Shown in pieces: positions 54,765 through 64,000 of a stretch of 64,000 bases of DNA. Numbering within the stretch: the first letter of the stretch is position 1; each line of letters begins with the position of its first letter. Source of the DNA: Betaproteobacteria bacterium (GTDB lineage Bacteria > Pseudomonadota > Gammaproteobacteria > Burkholderiales > Burkholderiaceae_A). The position numbers and the translations under genes were made by a program. The stretch is taken from NCBI GenBank assembly GCA_028139135.1, contig JAOINB010000003.1:29811-93810 (forward strand). The letters are read 5' to 3'. The notes beneath the pieces are model-generated. The model made no database searches, was not told the DNA's origin, and was given only the letters and a program-made list of their open reading frames with translations.

Positions 54765-55757
54765 ATGACTTCGATAAAAACAAAATGTAATTCCAAAGAT
54801 ATATTAGATAGAGCGAAATTAGTACTAAAAATTGAATTTGAAGAGATTCAAGCAGTCGGTGATAAATTAGACGATAGTTTTGTCGAAGCAATTGACCTCA
54901 TTCTGTCAAGCAATGGTCGAGTTGTAGTCACCGGGATGGGCAAGTCTGGTCACATTGGGAAAAAAATATCAGCTACGCTAGCTTCAACAGGGACATCTTC
55001 GACTTTTTTGCACCCTGCAGAAGCTCACCATGGTGATTTAGGCGTGGTACAAAAAGAGGATATAATTTTAGCTATTTCTTATTCTGGTGAAACCGATGAA
55101 GTATGCAGTTTAATACCTCATTTCAAAAGAATCGGTACGCAGATTATTGCAATTACGGGAGAGTCAAACTCAACCCTGGCTAGATTAGCCGATAGCCATA
55201 TCAATGGCTCTGTGAGATTAGAGGCTTGCTCGCTTAATTTAGCCCCGACAGCCAGTACTACGGTTGCACTGGCTTTAGGTGACGCATTAGCTGTTGTATT
55301 ATTGGAAATGAGAGGATTCAAAGCTGATGATTTCGCCCTTACCCATCCCGCAGGATCCCTCGGCAGGAGGCTATTCGTTAAGGTAGGTGATTTAATGAGA
55401 ACAGACGAGAACTTACCGTCAGTGGGACCTGAAAAATCAGTTGCTGAAGCAGTTTTAGAAATGAGCGCAAAACGTATGGGGATGACTTGTGTAACAAATA
55501 AAGATCAAGAAATCTTAGGAATTTTGACAGACGGTGATCTTCGAAGAATAATCTCTCGTGGAACAGATGTTCATAAAAAACTAGTTTCTGAAGTAATGTC
55601 AAAAAAAGCAATGACGATCGACAATAATTCGCTTGCAAGTGAGGCTGCTTTGAAAATGGAGAAAGAAAAAATAAATCACCTTTTAGTGGTAAATAGCGAA
55701 GGAAAGCTAATTGGCGCTCTTGGAATCCATGATTTATTGGAAGCAAAAATACTATGA
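54765..55757 (+). CDS. kdsD: D-arabinose 5-phosphate isomerase
   Basis: KdsD converts ribulose 5-phosphate to arabinose 5-phosphate for Kdo synthesis. The protein (330 residues from ATG 54765) has an SIS domain (VVTGMGKSGHIGKKISATLASTG, HPAEAHHGDLGVV, AISYSGETDEV) and two CBS domains in the C-terminal half. A longer frame from TTG 54744 overlaps mlaF and is less likely. It leads the kdsD-kdsC-lptC-lptA-lptB run. Confidence 0.95.
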   Translation: MTSIKTKCNSKDILDRAKLVLKIEFEEIQAVGDKLDDSFVEAIDLILSSNGRVVVTGMGKSGHIGKKISATLASTGTSSTFLHPAEAHHGDLGVVQKEDIILAISYSGETDEVCSLIPHFKRIGTQIIAITGESNSTLARLADSHINGSVRLEACSLNLAPTASTTVALALGDALAVVLLEMRGFKADDFALTHPAGSLGRRLFVKVGDLMRTDENLPSVGPEKSVAEAVLEMSAKRMGMTCVTNKDQEILGILTDGDLRRIISRGTDVHKKLVSEVMSKKAMTIDNNSLASEAALKMEKEKINHLLVVNSEGKLIGALGIHDLLEAKIL

Positions 55758-55781
55758 ACTTATTAATAATTTAGAATTAAC

Positions 55782-56279
55782 ATGTTGAAAAAAAAAATAC
55801 TTCGACTCGAATGGATGTTTTTTGATGTTGATGGCATATTAACTGACGGGAGTTTAGTATACGAAGCCGAGGGGGAGATATCAAAAAAATTCAATGTTTT
55901 GGATGGATACGGTATAAAAAGTTTAATCTATAGCGGAATTTCCGTCGGACTAATCAGCAGTAGGGATCACCCAGCCACCCGAGCCAGAGCCATCGAGTTA
56001 GGTATCAACAATGTGATGCTAGGCAAAGAGGATAAGTTAGAAGCTTTTATAAATTGGAGCAATGCTGCGCAAGTGAACCCCAGGAATTGCGGTCATATGG
56101 GGGACGACTACCCTGATCTAGAACTATTTAATGCGGTAGGCTTTGCTGCTAGCGTTCCAAACGCGATTGAAAAGGTAAAAGAAAAAGCTGACTATGTAAC
56201 CAAGACCACCGGGGGAAATGGGGCTGCTAGAGAAGTCGCCGATTTGATTTTAACTTTCAAAGACAATCGTGAATCATAA
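55782..56279 (+). CDS. kdsC: Kdo 8-phosphate phosphatase
   Basis: KdsC dephosphorylates Kdo8P. The 165-residue C0-type HAD phosphatase has WMFFDVDGILTDG (nucleophile Asp15, acid Asp17), SSRDHPATRARAIELG and GDDYPDLELF. It lies 24 bases after kdsD. Confidence 0.95.
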   Translation: MLKKKILRLEWMFFDVDGILTDGSLVYEAEGEISKKFNVLDGYGIKSLIYSGISVGLISSRDHPATRARAIELGINNVMLGKEDKLEAFINWSNAAQVNPRNCGHMGDDYPDLELFNAVGFAASVPNAIEKVKEKADYVTKTTGGNGAAREVADLILTFKDNRES

Positions 56280-56853
56280 TTGGAGAGACTTATCCAGCAC
56301 AATTTTGCCTCCGAGCTTAGTCTTTACTTTAGCATTAGCCACTGGAATTCTAAGCAAAACATTATTAATAGAAAAACCAGCTGAGGGAAAAACTTATCAG
56401 AATACTATGCAAATGTCTGGCGTTGAGTTAGTTCATAATAAATTCGAAATAGAAAAACATACCTTAAGTATTATTACCGCAGACAGCATAGAATATGCAG
56501 GAAAGCAGATCAATTTTATAAACCCTAACCTTACCTCTTATAATGGAGAAGACGACTTAATTGAACTTAGTGCTACAAATGCTTCGTCAAACTCTCAAAT
56601 GAGCGTGGTTCATTTAAATGGTGGTGCTGCAATAAAAAAAGTTGATAGTGAAGGTAAGACGAGATTTACCATCAGGTCGAAAGAGTTGGTTTTTAACGTG
56701 CAAGAAAAAATTATCTTAACTGACGAGGCAGTATCGATCGAACAGAGTCAATTTGAAATTCAAGGTCAAGGTATGGTTTTTAACCAAAAGCTCGGCACGC
56801 TAGAAATTAAAGATCAGGCGAGGTTACAATCAAGGAAAATGATTGATAGATGA
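56269..56853 (+). CDS. lptC: LPS export protein LptC
   Basis: LptC takes LPS from LptB2FG and passes it to LptA. The 194-residue protein has one N-terminal membrane segment (PSLVFTLALATGILSKTLL) and a beta-jellyroll domain with repeated strand patterns. The start is GTG at 56269, overlapping kdsC by 11 bases. Sequence similarity in the family is low; position between kdsC and lptA secures it. Confidence 0.88.
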   Translation: MNHNWRDLSSTILPPSLVFTLALATGILSKTLLIEKPAEGKTYQNTMQMSGVELVHNKFEIEKHTLSIITADSIEYAGKQINFINPNLTSYNGEDDLIELSATNASSNSQMSVVHLNGGAAIKKVDSEGKTRFTIRSKELVFNVQEKIILTDEAVSIEQSQFEIQGQGMVFNQKLGTLEIKDQARLQSRKMIDR

Positions 56854-57368
56854 AATATTTAAAAATATATTCCGTATATTTTCTCGCATTTATCTGTAAT
56901 CTAGCGCATAGCATAGATCGACTCGATGATCAGCAGATACCTCTACAAATAGACGCTAACTCTATTCAACATAATGACGCAAGGGCTGTTACGAAATTCA
57001 TTGGCAATGTAGTTCTTATTCGGGGAGATCTTACCCTAAGGGGAGACTCGCTAATACTGAATCAGACAGAAGACGGCTTATCTTTCGGTAAGGTAATAGG
57101 TTCGCCAGCTGTTTTTCAAACTAGAAGAACAGCTGAGGACGGGTGGGTAAAAGGACAAGCTTCGGAGTTAGATTATGACGAACGAAACTCCACTTTTCTG
57201 CTTAAGGGCAATGCAAAGCTCGTTCGTTTGGAAAATGGCAAAATTAAGGAAGAAGTCTCAGGAGATGAACTCAGTTATAACAGTGATACCGAAGTCTACA
57301 AAGCTATAACTGAACCAGGTGAAACAAGAACCAGAATGACAGTCATACCGAAGCCTTCCTATGAATAA
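56850..57368 (+). CDS. lptA: LPS transport periplasmic protein LptA
   Basis: LptA forms the periplasmic bridge for LPS. The 172-residue protein has a signal peptide ([18 protein letters not shown]) and the OstA-like domain: [33 protein letters not shown] and [20 protein letters not shown]. Its ATG overlaps the lptC stop (ATGA) and its end overlaps lptB by 8 bases. Confidence 0.94.
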   Translation: MKYLKIYSVYFLAFICNLAHSIDRLDDQQIPLQIDANSIQHNDARAVTKFIGNVVLIRGDLTLRGDSLILNQTEDGLSFGKVIGSPAVFQTRRTAEDGWVKGQASELDYDERNSTFLLKGNAKLVRLENGKIKEEVSGDELSYNSDTEVYKAITEPGETRTRMTVIPKPSYE

Positions 57369-58131
57369 AAAAAACGAAGGGATTTCCATAAATACATTAA
57401 GTGCAATTGATCTAGAAAAGAGTTTCAAAAAAAAACAAATAGTTCGAAAAGTTTCATTAGAAGTGAAGAGTGGCGAAGTGGTCGGTTTACTCGGGCCAAA
57501 TGGGGCTGGGAAAACGACATGTTTTTACATGATCCTAGGAATAACCCATCCAGACAAAGGTAATGTTTTTATAAATGATGAGAGAATAACGCGCTACCCA
57601 CTATACAAACGGTCAAAAAAAGGATTGGCGTATTTACCTCAGGAAGCATCAATTTTTAAAAAATTAACTGTTAGTCAAAATATCGAAGCCATCCTCGAGT
57701 TGAAACATGGAAAATCGGGGCTGAACAAATTAAAAAAAACCTTTATTGAGGAAAAAAGGGATAAACTTATAGATGAATTGCAAATTAACAATATCCGAGA
57801 CAGTTTAGGCTATGCATTGTCTGGAGGAGAAAGGAGAAGAGTAGAGATCGCTAGAGCACTAGCAAATAATCCAAAGTTCCTGTTATTGGATGAACCTTTC
57901 GCTGGAGTGGATCCTATTGCTGTTATTGAAATCCAACGGATTATTAGATTTTTGAGGAGAAGTGAAATCGGAGTACTTATAACAGACCATAATGTCAGGG
58001 AGACTTTGGGAATCTGTGATAAGGCTACCATAATCAATAATGGATTAGTTCTAGCGGATGGTAGCCCTGATGAGATTATAAAAGATGAAAATGTTAGGAA
58101 AATTTATTTAGGAGAACATTTCCGACTCTAA
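57361..58131 (+). CDS. lptB: LPS export ATPase LptB
   Basis: The ATPase driving LPS export, 256 residues. Walker A is [15 protein letters not shown], signature [17 protein letters not shown], Walker [14 protein letters not shown] and H-loop ITDHNVRET. The [14 protein letters not shown]-loop segment is characteristic of LptB. It has a short N-terminal extension compared with E. coli LptB (241). It is followed by rpoN after one base. Confidence 0.97.
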   Translation: MNKKNEGISINTLSAIDLEKSFKKKQIVRKVSLEVKSGEVVGLLGPNGAGKTTCFYMILGITHPDKGNVFINDERITRYPLYKRSKKGLAYLPQEASIFKKLTVSQNIEAILELKHGKSGLNKLKKTFIEEKRDKLIDELQINNIRDSLGYALSGGERRRVEIARALANNPKFLLLDEPFAGVDPIAVIEIQRIIRFLRRSEIGVLITDHNVRETLGICDKATIINNGLVLADGSPDEIIKDENVRKIYLGEHFRL

Positions 58132-58132
58132 T

Positions 58133-59644
58133 ATGAAAACTAACTTAGGATTAAAAACAAGCCAGCAGCTAGCTTTAACCCCACAGTTGCAGCAATCAAT
58201 AAAGCTTCTACAAATGTCCACTGTTGAGCTTCGGGAAGAACTTGAGAGTACAATTTTAGAAAATCCTCTTTTAGAATTTGACGATAATATAGGACCTTCT
58301 CAAGTAGAAAATCAACAAGACACAAAATTAACAGAAGCAGATGTTGATAGCAATAACAAAAACCATAGCTCACAGCAAACCGAAGAAAACTCCGATAACT
58401 TTGACAACCAAAAACAATATGAAATTTCTAACGACACTGATTACAAAAATAACGAGATCTGGTCTCAAACAAAGCCCTCGAAAAATAGAATAAGTAATGA
58501 CGACCCAGGAGACTTCCGAGAGAACCTCAAAGAGGCTCCCATATCTCTCACGCAGCACTTGACCGCTCAATTAGCTCCAATGAAATTGGCTACTAAAGAA
58601 AGGGCTTGGATTGAAATTTTAATACACGCACTCGACTCAGACGGATTTTTAAGAGAGAGCCTTGAAGAGGTTGAAGAACCATTCAGAGATGAGTTTATAA
58701 AACTTTACGGGGAAAGTCTGAGTAGCGAAGAACGTTTTATTGGGCTAAAACTTTTACAAAGTTTTGATCCACTAGGAATTGGTGCTAAAGACCTTTCAGA
58801 CTGCTTAAGGATACAAATTATTTCGAGAAAAGAACTTTTGGATGAAGATGTTTTTCATGCTTGCTTGACCATTGTTTCTGATTGTCTTAATCTTTTAGCC
58901 CAACACAACATTTCTGGATTGAGCAAGGCTTCAGGATACTCCAAAGACATAGTCTTGAGAGCAGAAAACGAAATAAGACAGTTAAACCCGCGACCGGGAT
59001 CTTGCTTTCGAGATGATGTGGCTTTAACCGTGGTACCCGATACTATTGCATTTAAAAATAATTCAGGAATTTGGTCTGCAAGACTGAACGAATCAGCTGT
59101 ACCGAGGTTGAAAATTGATCAAGACTATGCCCGAGCAATTCGAAATCTAAGCGGTACTAAGCACTCGATGGGACAGCAGCTGCAAGAAGCGAAATGGGTG
59201 CTTAAGAATATCCAACAACGTTTTGATACAATATTACGGGTATCACAAACCATTGTGGATGTTCAACAAGACTTTTTTGAAATCGGACCAAGAGCGATGA
59301 GACCCTTAGTGTTAAGAGATGTCGCAGCGAGATGCGATCTTCATGAGTCAACAGTCTCTAGAGTAACAAATCAGAAATATATTTCTACCCCTCTCGGGTG
59401 TTTCGAATTGAAGTATTTTTTCGGAAGCCACGTTACCACGGATAGCGGAGGAGTGGCTTCCGGAACTGCGATAAAGGAGCAAATTAAAGATTGGATTAGC
59501 GAGGAAAATCCTAATAAACCGTTGTCAGATCAAAATATGTCAGATAAATTTTCAACTATAGGAATAGTCATTGCGAGAAGAACCGTTGCGAAATATAGAG
59601 AAGCTTTAAGAATCCCAAGTGCAAGTATCAGAAAACGACGATAG
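58133..59644 (+). CDS. rpoN: RNA polymerase sigma-54 factor
   Basis: Sigma-54 directs transcription from -24/-12 promoters with activator ATPases. The 503-residue protein has the N-terminal activator-interacting region (LKTSQQLALTPQLQQSIKLL), an acidic, low-complexity region II, the core-binding and HTH domain, and the RpoN box ARRTVAKYREAL near the C-terminus. It sits in lptB-rpoN-hpf-ptsN, as in most proteobacteria. Confidence 0.97.
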   Translation: MKTNLGLKTSQQLALTPQLQQSIKLLQMSTVELREELESTILENPLLEFDDNIGPSQVENQQDTKLTEADVDSNNKNHSSQQTEENSDNFDNQKQYEISNDTDYKNNEIWSQTKPSKNRISNDDPGDFRENLKEAPISLTQHLTAQLAPMKLATKERAWIEILIHALDSDGFLRESLEEVEEPFRDEFIKLYGESLSSEERFIGLKLLQSFDPLGIGAKDLSDCLRIQIISRKELLDEDVFHACLTIVSDCLNLLAQHNISGLSKASGYSKDIVLRAENEIRQLNPRPGSCFRDDVALTVVPDTIAFKNNSGIWSARLNESAVPRLKIDQDYARAIRNLSGTKHSMGQQLQEAKWVLKNIQQRFDTILRVSQTIVDVQQDFFEIGPRAMRPLVLRDVAARCDLHESTVSRVTNQKYISTPLGCFELKYFFGSHVTTDSGGVASGTAIKEQIKDWISEENPNKPLSDQNMSDKFSTIGIVIARRTVAKYREALRIPSASIRKRR

Positions 59645-59653
59645 GAGGTATTT

Positions 59654-59965
59654 ATGAACATAAGAATTACCGGTCATCAGATTTCACTTACAGCTGCGAT
59701 AAAACGCTACGTTACTCGGAAATTAGTTCGTTTGAATAGGAAATTTAAACACCAGATGAACTTTACGTGTGTTTTAGAAGTAAATAAGCTCAGTAAAAAG
59801 GTGGAAGTTACTACTCATCTACCAGGCAAGGATATTCATGTTCAGGTTGAAAACAAGGATATGTATACAGCAATTGACCTTTTAGCAGCAAAAATAGAGC
59901 GGCAGATTGTCAAGTACAAGGAACTTCATTTGATTAATATGCATTCTGCAAAAATCCCCAATTAA
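59654..59965 (+). CDS. hpf: Ribosome hibernation promoting factor
   Basis: A 103-residue short-form HPF/YfiA protein, which binds the 30S decoding site and promotes ribosome dimerisation in stationary phase. MNIRITGHQISLTAAIKRYV and the DMYTAIDLLAAKIERQIVKYK helix are typical. A strong AGGAGGT precedes the ATG. Confidence 0.95.
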   Translation: MNIRITGHQISLTAAIKRYVTRKLVRLNRKFKHQMNFTCVLEVNKLSKKVEVTTHLPGKDIHVQVENKDMYTAIDLLAAKIERQIVKYKELHLINMHSAKIPN

Positions 59966-59974
59966 GTTTGAATT

Positions 59975-60451
59975 ATGAACAGGCTTGCCCAAATACTTCC
60001 AAAAGAAAATATAAGAATTTCTTTAAAAGTTACCAGCAAAAAACGTGTATTCGAGCAAGCCAGTTTGATATTTGAATCGAGGTGTAACATAGCTCGAAGT
60101 AAAATTTTCAATTCGCTATTTTCTAGAGAAAAACTCGGGTCCACTGGCTTGGGGAACGGAATTGCAATTCCTCATGGAAGACTAGAAGGCCTTAGAAAAT
60201 CCGTAGCTGTCATACTTGGCCTGGATGTACCTATTCCCTTTGACGCGATTGACGGTAAAGCAGTGGACCTGTTGATTTTTCTCCTTGTTCCGACTAGTTC
60301 AAGTAAAGATCATCTGGAAATATTAGCAGAAGTAGCGAACATGCTATCCGATAATAAATTTGTTGATGAGTTGAGAAACTCTACATCTCCTGACCAGTTG
60401 TACGAGGGAATTTGTTCGTGGGTACAAAATGATTCGAAAATTGCAGACTAG
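59975..60451 (+). CDS. ptsN: PTS IIA-like nitrogen regulatory protein PtsN
   Basis: The EIIA-Ntr protein of the nitrogen phosphotransfer chain, 158 residues, with the phospho-acceptor histidine in GNGIAIPHGRLEG (His67) and DLLIFLLVPTSSSKDHLEILAEVA. It regulates rather than transports sugars in proteobacteria. Neighbours hprK and rapZ are typical of betaproteobacteria. The NPr and EI-Ntr partners are not in the window. Confidence 0.95.
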   Translation: MNRLAQILPKENIRISLKVTSKKRVFEQASLIFESRCNIARSKIFNSLFSREKLGSTGLGNGIAIPHGRLEGLRKSVAVILGLDVPIPFDAIDGKAVDLLIFLLVPTSSSKDHLEILAEVANMLSDNKFVDELRNSTSPDQLYEGICSWVQNDSKIAD

Positions 60452-60456
60452 GCGCA

Positions 60457-61383
60457 ATGCTACGGGTAAATGATTTTTTTTCATCTCACCTTAGTGTTTT
60501 AAAGCTTAATTGGCTATTAAATGAGCACTCTTCAAAGGCTGTCATTTCTGGAGAAGCACAAGAGAGCGCTGATCTCATAGGACATTTAAACTTAATACAC
60601 CCTTACCGAATTCAGGTTTTCGGGGCACCGGAAGTAAAATATTTTAATGACTTAGACACCAGGAGGCGAAAATATCTGAGCGCAGAATTGTTCGCTGCTA
60701 ATCCTCCTGCAATAATAATCGCAGAAAATCAAATACCTCCGGAAGAAATATTTCTTGCGTGCGACAGGGGAAATGTTCCCCTATTCAGTACTGAAAGCTC
60801 AGCGGCGAGGATAATTGAAAAACTTAGAATTTTGATTTCAAAAACCCTTGCTCCAAAAGAGACCCGTCACGGAGTTTTCATGGATGTCCTTGGACTCGGA
60901 GTATTGATTTCTGGAGAGTCGGGCCTGGGAAAGAGCGAGCTTGGTTTAGAGCTTCTAACAAGAGGTCATGGATTGGTTGCAGACGACGCAGTTGAACTTA
61001 CCAGAGTTACAAACGATGTTATTGAGGGTAGGTCTCCTGAATTGTTAAGAGATGTTATCGAAGTTAGAGGCTTAGGTTTATTGAATATCAGAACCATATT
61101 TGGAGAGTCTAGCGTTCGAAGAAAATTACGACTCAGACTTATAGTGCAATTAATTAGACGATCACTAATTAATGATTATGACCGATTGCCACTTGAGGCA
61201 CTTTATGAGGAAATTTTAGGTTTAAAAATCAAAAAAGTTATCATTCCAGTATCAGCGGGTAGAAATATAGCGGTTTTGGTTGAAGCTGCTGTTAGAAACA
61301 CAGTTTTACAATTAAGAGGCATCGATTCCATGAGAGAGTTTATGGAAAAACAAAGAAAAGCGATAAAAAAATCAGAAGTTTGA
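60457..61383 (+). CDS. hprK: HPr kinase/phosphorylase
   Basis: HprK phosphorylates and dephosphorylates a serine of HPr. The 308-residue protein has an N-terminal domain, Walker A GESGLGKS (residues 153-160), the HprK signature VEVRGLGLLNI-like stretch (VIEVRGLGLLNIRTIFGES) and a C-terminal helix. Proteobacterial HprK proteins occur in a PTS without sugar permeases; the HPr gene is not in the window. Confidence 0.96.
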   Translation: MLRVNDFFSSHLSVLKLNWLLNEHSSKAVISGEAQESADLIGHLNLIHPYRIQVFGAPEVKYFNDLDTRRRKYLSAELFAANPPAIIIAENQIPPEEIFLACDRGNVPLFSTESSAARIIEKLRILISKTLAPKETRHGVFMDVLGLGVLISGESGLGKSELGLELLTRGHGLVADDAVELTRVTNDVIEGRSPELLRDVIEVRGLGLLNIRTIFGESSVRRKLRLRLIVQLIRRSLINDYDRLPLEALYEEILGLKIKKVIIPVSAGRNIAVLVEAAVRNTVLQLRGIDSMREFMEKQRKAIKKSEV

Positions 61384-61392
61384 GATTAATAA

Positions 61393-62259
61393 ATGCTTAA
61401 CTTGTTCGTAGTAACCGGTATATCAGGTTCAGGAAAGACATCAGCATTAAATATGCTGGAAGATCTTGGTTATTACTGCATAGATAACCTACCCGTCGCG
61501 CTGATAGATGAGGCGCTGTCTATGCTAGCTGCAAACGGATATCTTCGCATCGCAATGTCAGTTGACGCAAGAGACAAAGAAAGCTCTAAAAGTCTAATCC
61601 CTACAATTGATAGGTTACAAAACCAGTACGATATAAATGGGATATTTTTGACCGCGTCAACTATGGTTTTGCAGAGAAGATACTCTGAAACTAGGAGGAG
61701 ACATCCCTTCAGTTTTCAAAATGATATTACAGAGGAAAAAGAGACGCCGAACACTATTATAGAATGTATAGAAAAAGAGCGTGCTTTAATGACAAAAATT
61801 CAAGAAAAATTTTTAACACTTGATACCGATAAACTTAATACTAATGATTTAAAAAAAGCGATCTTCGAATTGGTTGGCGGGATAAAAACCAACTTTTCTT
61901 TAGTGGTTGTTCAATCCTTCTCTTATAAAGACGGTATTCCAATAGATTCAGATCTTGTTTTTGATGCTAGATGCTTACCTAATCCCTTCTATGAACCAAA
62001 ACTTCGTGACTTAACTGGAAGAGACACTAAAGTAATAAAATACCTTTCTGAGAAAAATGATGTGCATTCTTTTATTGAAGATATCCTTACATATCTAAAA
62101 AACTGGCTTCCCAAATATATGAAGAAGGAAAGGTCATATTTAACTGTGTCAGTCGGATGCACAGGAGGAAAACATCGCTCTGTTTACTGCTCTGAAGAAA
62201 TTGCCAAAAAGCTGTCTGAGAATTGGAAAACTCTGATTAGGCACAGGAAGGTTTTATGA
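61393..62259 (+). CDS. rapZ: RNase adapter protein RapZ
   Basis: RapZ, a nucleotide-binding protein, guides RNase E to the small RNA GlmZ in E. coli. The 288-residue protein has Walker A VTGISGSGKTSALNMLED, CIDNLPVALID and a C-terminal domain with SVGCTGGKHRSVYCSEEIA. It lies 9 bases after hprK and is convergent with mutY, overlapping it by 6 bases. Whether GlmZ exists here is unknown. Confidence 0.96.
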   Translation: MLNLFVVTGISGSGKTSALNMLEDLGYYCIDNLPVALIDEALSMLAANGYLRIAMSVDARDKESSKSLIPTIDRLQNQYDINGIFLTASTMVLQRRYSETRRRHPFSFQNDITEEKETPNTIIECIEKERALMTKIQEKFLTLDTDKLNTNDLKKAIFELVGGIKTNFSLVVVQSFSYKDGIPIDSDLVFDARCLPNPFYEPKLRDLTGRDTKVIKYLSEKNDVHSFIEDILTYLKNWLPKYMKKERSYLTVSVGCTGGKHRSVYCSEEIAKKLSENWKTLIRHRKVL

Positions 62260-63291
62260 TGAATTTGAACAAAAGTCAAAATCTTTTAAAACTTTTTCTA
62301 GTAATCTAGGCACGGGTACTTTGCTTATCATAATTTTGTTTACAATTCTATGATGAGTGGTAAGTTTTAGCGTATCGAAAATACAGTCACGTTTCCAGAC
62401 GTTTACAGTGAGATCGCAATTTGACACTTTGATCTGGTAACTTCCTAGAAATTTTTTTCGAGGGAGGGGGGAATTTCCTTTCATCTTTAACTCAGTAGCA
62501 GGCACAAGCAATGATTTCCATAATTCCTCCTTGTTCTGCCTTTCTAACAGAATTAGATCTCTATCTATTGTAAGAATCCATGTTATCTGTTTTTCTCTAC
62601 GAGTTAGTTTCAATTTTTTTGGATATAAGTTGACTGCTTCTGAATTAAAGCTTTTACAATCTTCCGAAACCGGGCATTTATAACATGCTGGTTTACTTGC
62701 CTTACAAACAATAGCCCCTAAATCCATTATGTACTGGCTATACTGTGCCATTTCGGATTTCTTTTTCGGTAGCAAGTTAGTTGCTAAATGCATTAGTTGT
62801 TCTTTTTCTTTTACCCTGGAATTAGTGTTTTCTAAACAGTATCTTCTGCATAAAACTCTGCAGACATTGGCATCTAGTAACGCCACCCTCTCTCCGTTAA
62901 CAAACGAGGATATAGCAGCCGAAGTTGACATGCCGATACCGGGAATTTTTTTCCAATCAGCTGCATTCTTAGGGAAAATCTTCCCACGTTCGTTCACGAT
63001 TATTTTTGCTCCTTCATGGAGATTTCTCGCTCTTCTGTAATATCCTAATCCCGCCCATACCTGAATAACATCCTCTAAGGTTGAATTCGCTAGTTTTTCT
63101 ACGTTTGGAAATATTCTTATAAACTGGTTAAACTTGGGCAAGACTGCAGAAAGTCTTGTTTGTTGCAGCATCATTTCAGAAACCCAGATTTTGTAAGGGT
63201 CATAACTTCCATTAATCTTATCTTTCCAGGGAAGAGTCGTTCTACCCTCTTTAATCCCCCATTTAATTAGCCTATCAGCAAATTTTTTCAT
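62254..63291 (-). CDS. mutY: A/G-specific adenine glycosylase
   Basis: MutY removes adenine opposite 8-oxoguanine. The protein (345 residues from ATG 63291) has VSEMMLQQTRLSAVLPKF (catalytic Glu), the HhH motif IPGIGMSTSAAISSF followed by LLDANVCRVLCR (catalytic Asp), the iron-sulphur cluster cysteines in CKASKPACYKCPVSEDC and a C-terminal NUDIX-like domain. A longer frame from 63345 starts inside mutM and is unlikely. Its ATG overlaps the mutM stop (ATGA), tying two 8-oxoG repair genes together. Confidence 0.95.
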   Translation of the reverse strand: MKKFADRLIKWGIKEGRTTLPWKDKINGSYDPYKIWVSEMMLQQTRLSAVLPKFNQFIRIFPNVEKLANSTLEDVIQVWAGLGYYRRARNLHEGAKIIVNERGKIFPKNAADWKKIPGIGMSTSAAISSFVNGERVALLDANVCRVLCRRYCLENTNSRVKEKEQLMHLATNLLPKKKSEMAQYSQYIMDLGAIVCKASKPACYKCPVSEDCKSFNSEAVNLYPKKLKLTRREKQITWILTIDRDLILLERQNKEELWKSLLVPATELKMKGNSPLPRKKFLGSYQIKVSNCDLTVNVWKRDCIFDTLKLTTHHRIVNKIMISKVPVPRLLEKVLKDFDFCSNSS

Positions 63292-64000
63292 CGTTGGCAC
63301 CGCGGGCAGAATGCTGTAGTCCTTTGAGCAATACTCATGCGACACAAATCGGCTTTACAAATTACACAGTTTTCTTTTTTTCCGTAGATTAGATGTTCAT
63401 CAACAAATGATCCTCTCTCACCCGATAGCCCAGAAAAATCTCGAAGAGAACTACCGCCTTTACTTATAGCTTTTAATAAAACGGACTTGAGACAAGCAAC
63501 TAGTTGTGAACATTTAGCAATACTTAACTTCAAACATGGTAATGTCGGCGGAATACCAGCTCGGAAAAGCGCTTCTGTAGCATAAATATTTCCTACTCCG
63601 GCAATTTTCTTTCCATCCATCAAAAAAATTTTTATTTGTCTTGAAATGCCCCTAGTGATATGGAACAGCTCCGACGTACCAAACTTTTCCGAGAGAGGTT
63701 CAACACCAATGCCAAGGGATGTTGACAACTGCCCGGTGGTTTTTTGCCCTGCCTTGCTAACTGTGCGAACCGATCCGAAACGTCTAGGATCCTGATACAG
63801 AATAAAAAAATCGCCAAAATCTAAACAAAGATGAATATGGTTTAACGAATTTGTTGCTCTTCTCCTCTCTAATGCACTTTGAGCAACAATCAATCTTCCA
63901 CTCATACCAAAGTGAATTAGCAAGTAGTTATCTGAAAGTTCTATAACTAAGTACTTTCCAATCCTAGTCACATTGTGAACTCTTTTTCCCGGTAGGGCTT
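63288..64000 (-). CDS. mutM: Formamidopyrimidine-DNA glycosylase, partial
   Basis: MutM (Fpg) excises 8-oxoguanine. The window contains about 237 residues; the N-terminus including the MPELPEVE start lies beyond position 64000, since the frame stays open to the edge (LPGKRVHNVTRIGKYLVIEL). Visible are the H2TH region and FLMDGKKIAGVGNIYATEALFRAGI, KGGSSLRDFSG and the zinc finger CVICKADLCRMSIAQRTTAF followed by CPRC. It is incomplete only because of the window edge. It overlaps mutY by 4 bases. Confidence 0.95.
   Translation of the reverse strand, partial: ALPGKRVHNVTRIGKYLVIELSDNYLLIHFGMSGRLIVAQSALERRRATNSLNHIHLCLDFGDFFILYQDPRRFGSVRTVSKAGQKTTGQLSTSLGIGVEPLSEKFGTSELFHITRGISRQIKIFLMDGKKIAGVGNIYATEALFRAGIPPTLPCLKLSIAKCSQLVACLKSVLLKAISKGGSSLRDFSGLSGERGSFVDEHLIYGKKENCVICKADLCRMSIAQRTTAFCPRCQR

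Noticed and set aside
63292..63345. N-terminal extension of mutY inside mutM
   Set aside because: The ATG at 63291 overlaps the mutM stop in an ATGA arrangement common in this genome and starts at the family N-terminus.

Overview
The window is a dense piece of a small, AT-rich bacterial chromosome. The 16S rRNA gene (minus strand, left end) and the gene neighbourhoods point to a betaproteobacterium: rpe-trpEGDC, DUF971-ubiE-Tim44-ubiJ, hemA-prfA-prmC-grxD, petABC-sspB, mla-bolA-murA-his-tat, and lptCAB-rpoN-hpf-ptsN-hprK-rapZ. Short or absent intergenic regions, many 4-nt start/stop overlaps and convergent genes that touch or overlap suggest a streamlined genome. I cannot name a genus. No insertion sequence, prophage or CRISPR array is visible.

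Layout. 1-1979: the 5' part of an rRNA operon (16S, tRNA-Ile, tRNA-Ala) with promoter, boxA and processing stem. 1976-6762: trpC-D-G-E, rpe and a 26-residue membrane peptide. 6788-13854: mltA, dsbC, a UbiH-type hydroxylase, purD, yebC, a quinone oxidoreductase and tcdA. 14066-14680: tRNA-Phe and a small methyltransferase. 14683-21369: a C1/serine-cycle operon, glyA-sgaA-hprA-mtdA-fchA-fhs. 21459-25262: pabBC, panD, pgi. 25246-30005: ubiquinone genes (ubiJ, Tim44-like, ubiE, DUF971), then phoBR. 30023-35120: ilvA, hemA, prfA, prmC, grxD. 35161-35450: a split tRNA gene. 35578-41872: sspB, petABC, a DegS-like protease and tatABC. 42224-50251: the histidine operon with murA and bolA. 50253-54752: an ABC ATPase and the Mla lipid-transport genes. 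54765-62259: kdsD, kdsC, lptCAB, rpoN, hpf, ptsN, hprK, rapZ. 62254-64000: mutY and a partial mutM.

The most unusual object is at 35161-35450 on the minus strand: a tRNA-Thr(UGU) gene interrupted by a 215-nt group I intron in the anticodon loop, between nucleotides 36 and 37. A P1 helix with the conserved U.G pair, P10, P2, P4, P7 and an 8-bp P9 domain with a GAAA tetraloop can all be read directly. The bacterial tRNA group I introns I know of are in tRNA-Leu(UAA), tRNA-Ile(CAU), tRNA-Arg(CCU) and tRNA-fMet; I do not recall one in tRNA-Thr.

Other points of interest: hisC sits in its usual place inside the his operon but is inverted; the C1 operon suggests tetrahydrofolate-linked C1 metabolism; and several genes normally found in these clusters are missing (gph, sspA, the permease partner of the ABC ATPase, and whatever lies between hisE and tatA in relatives).
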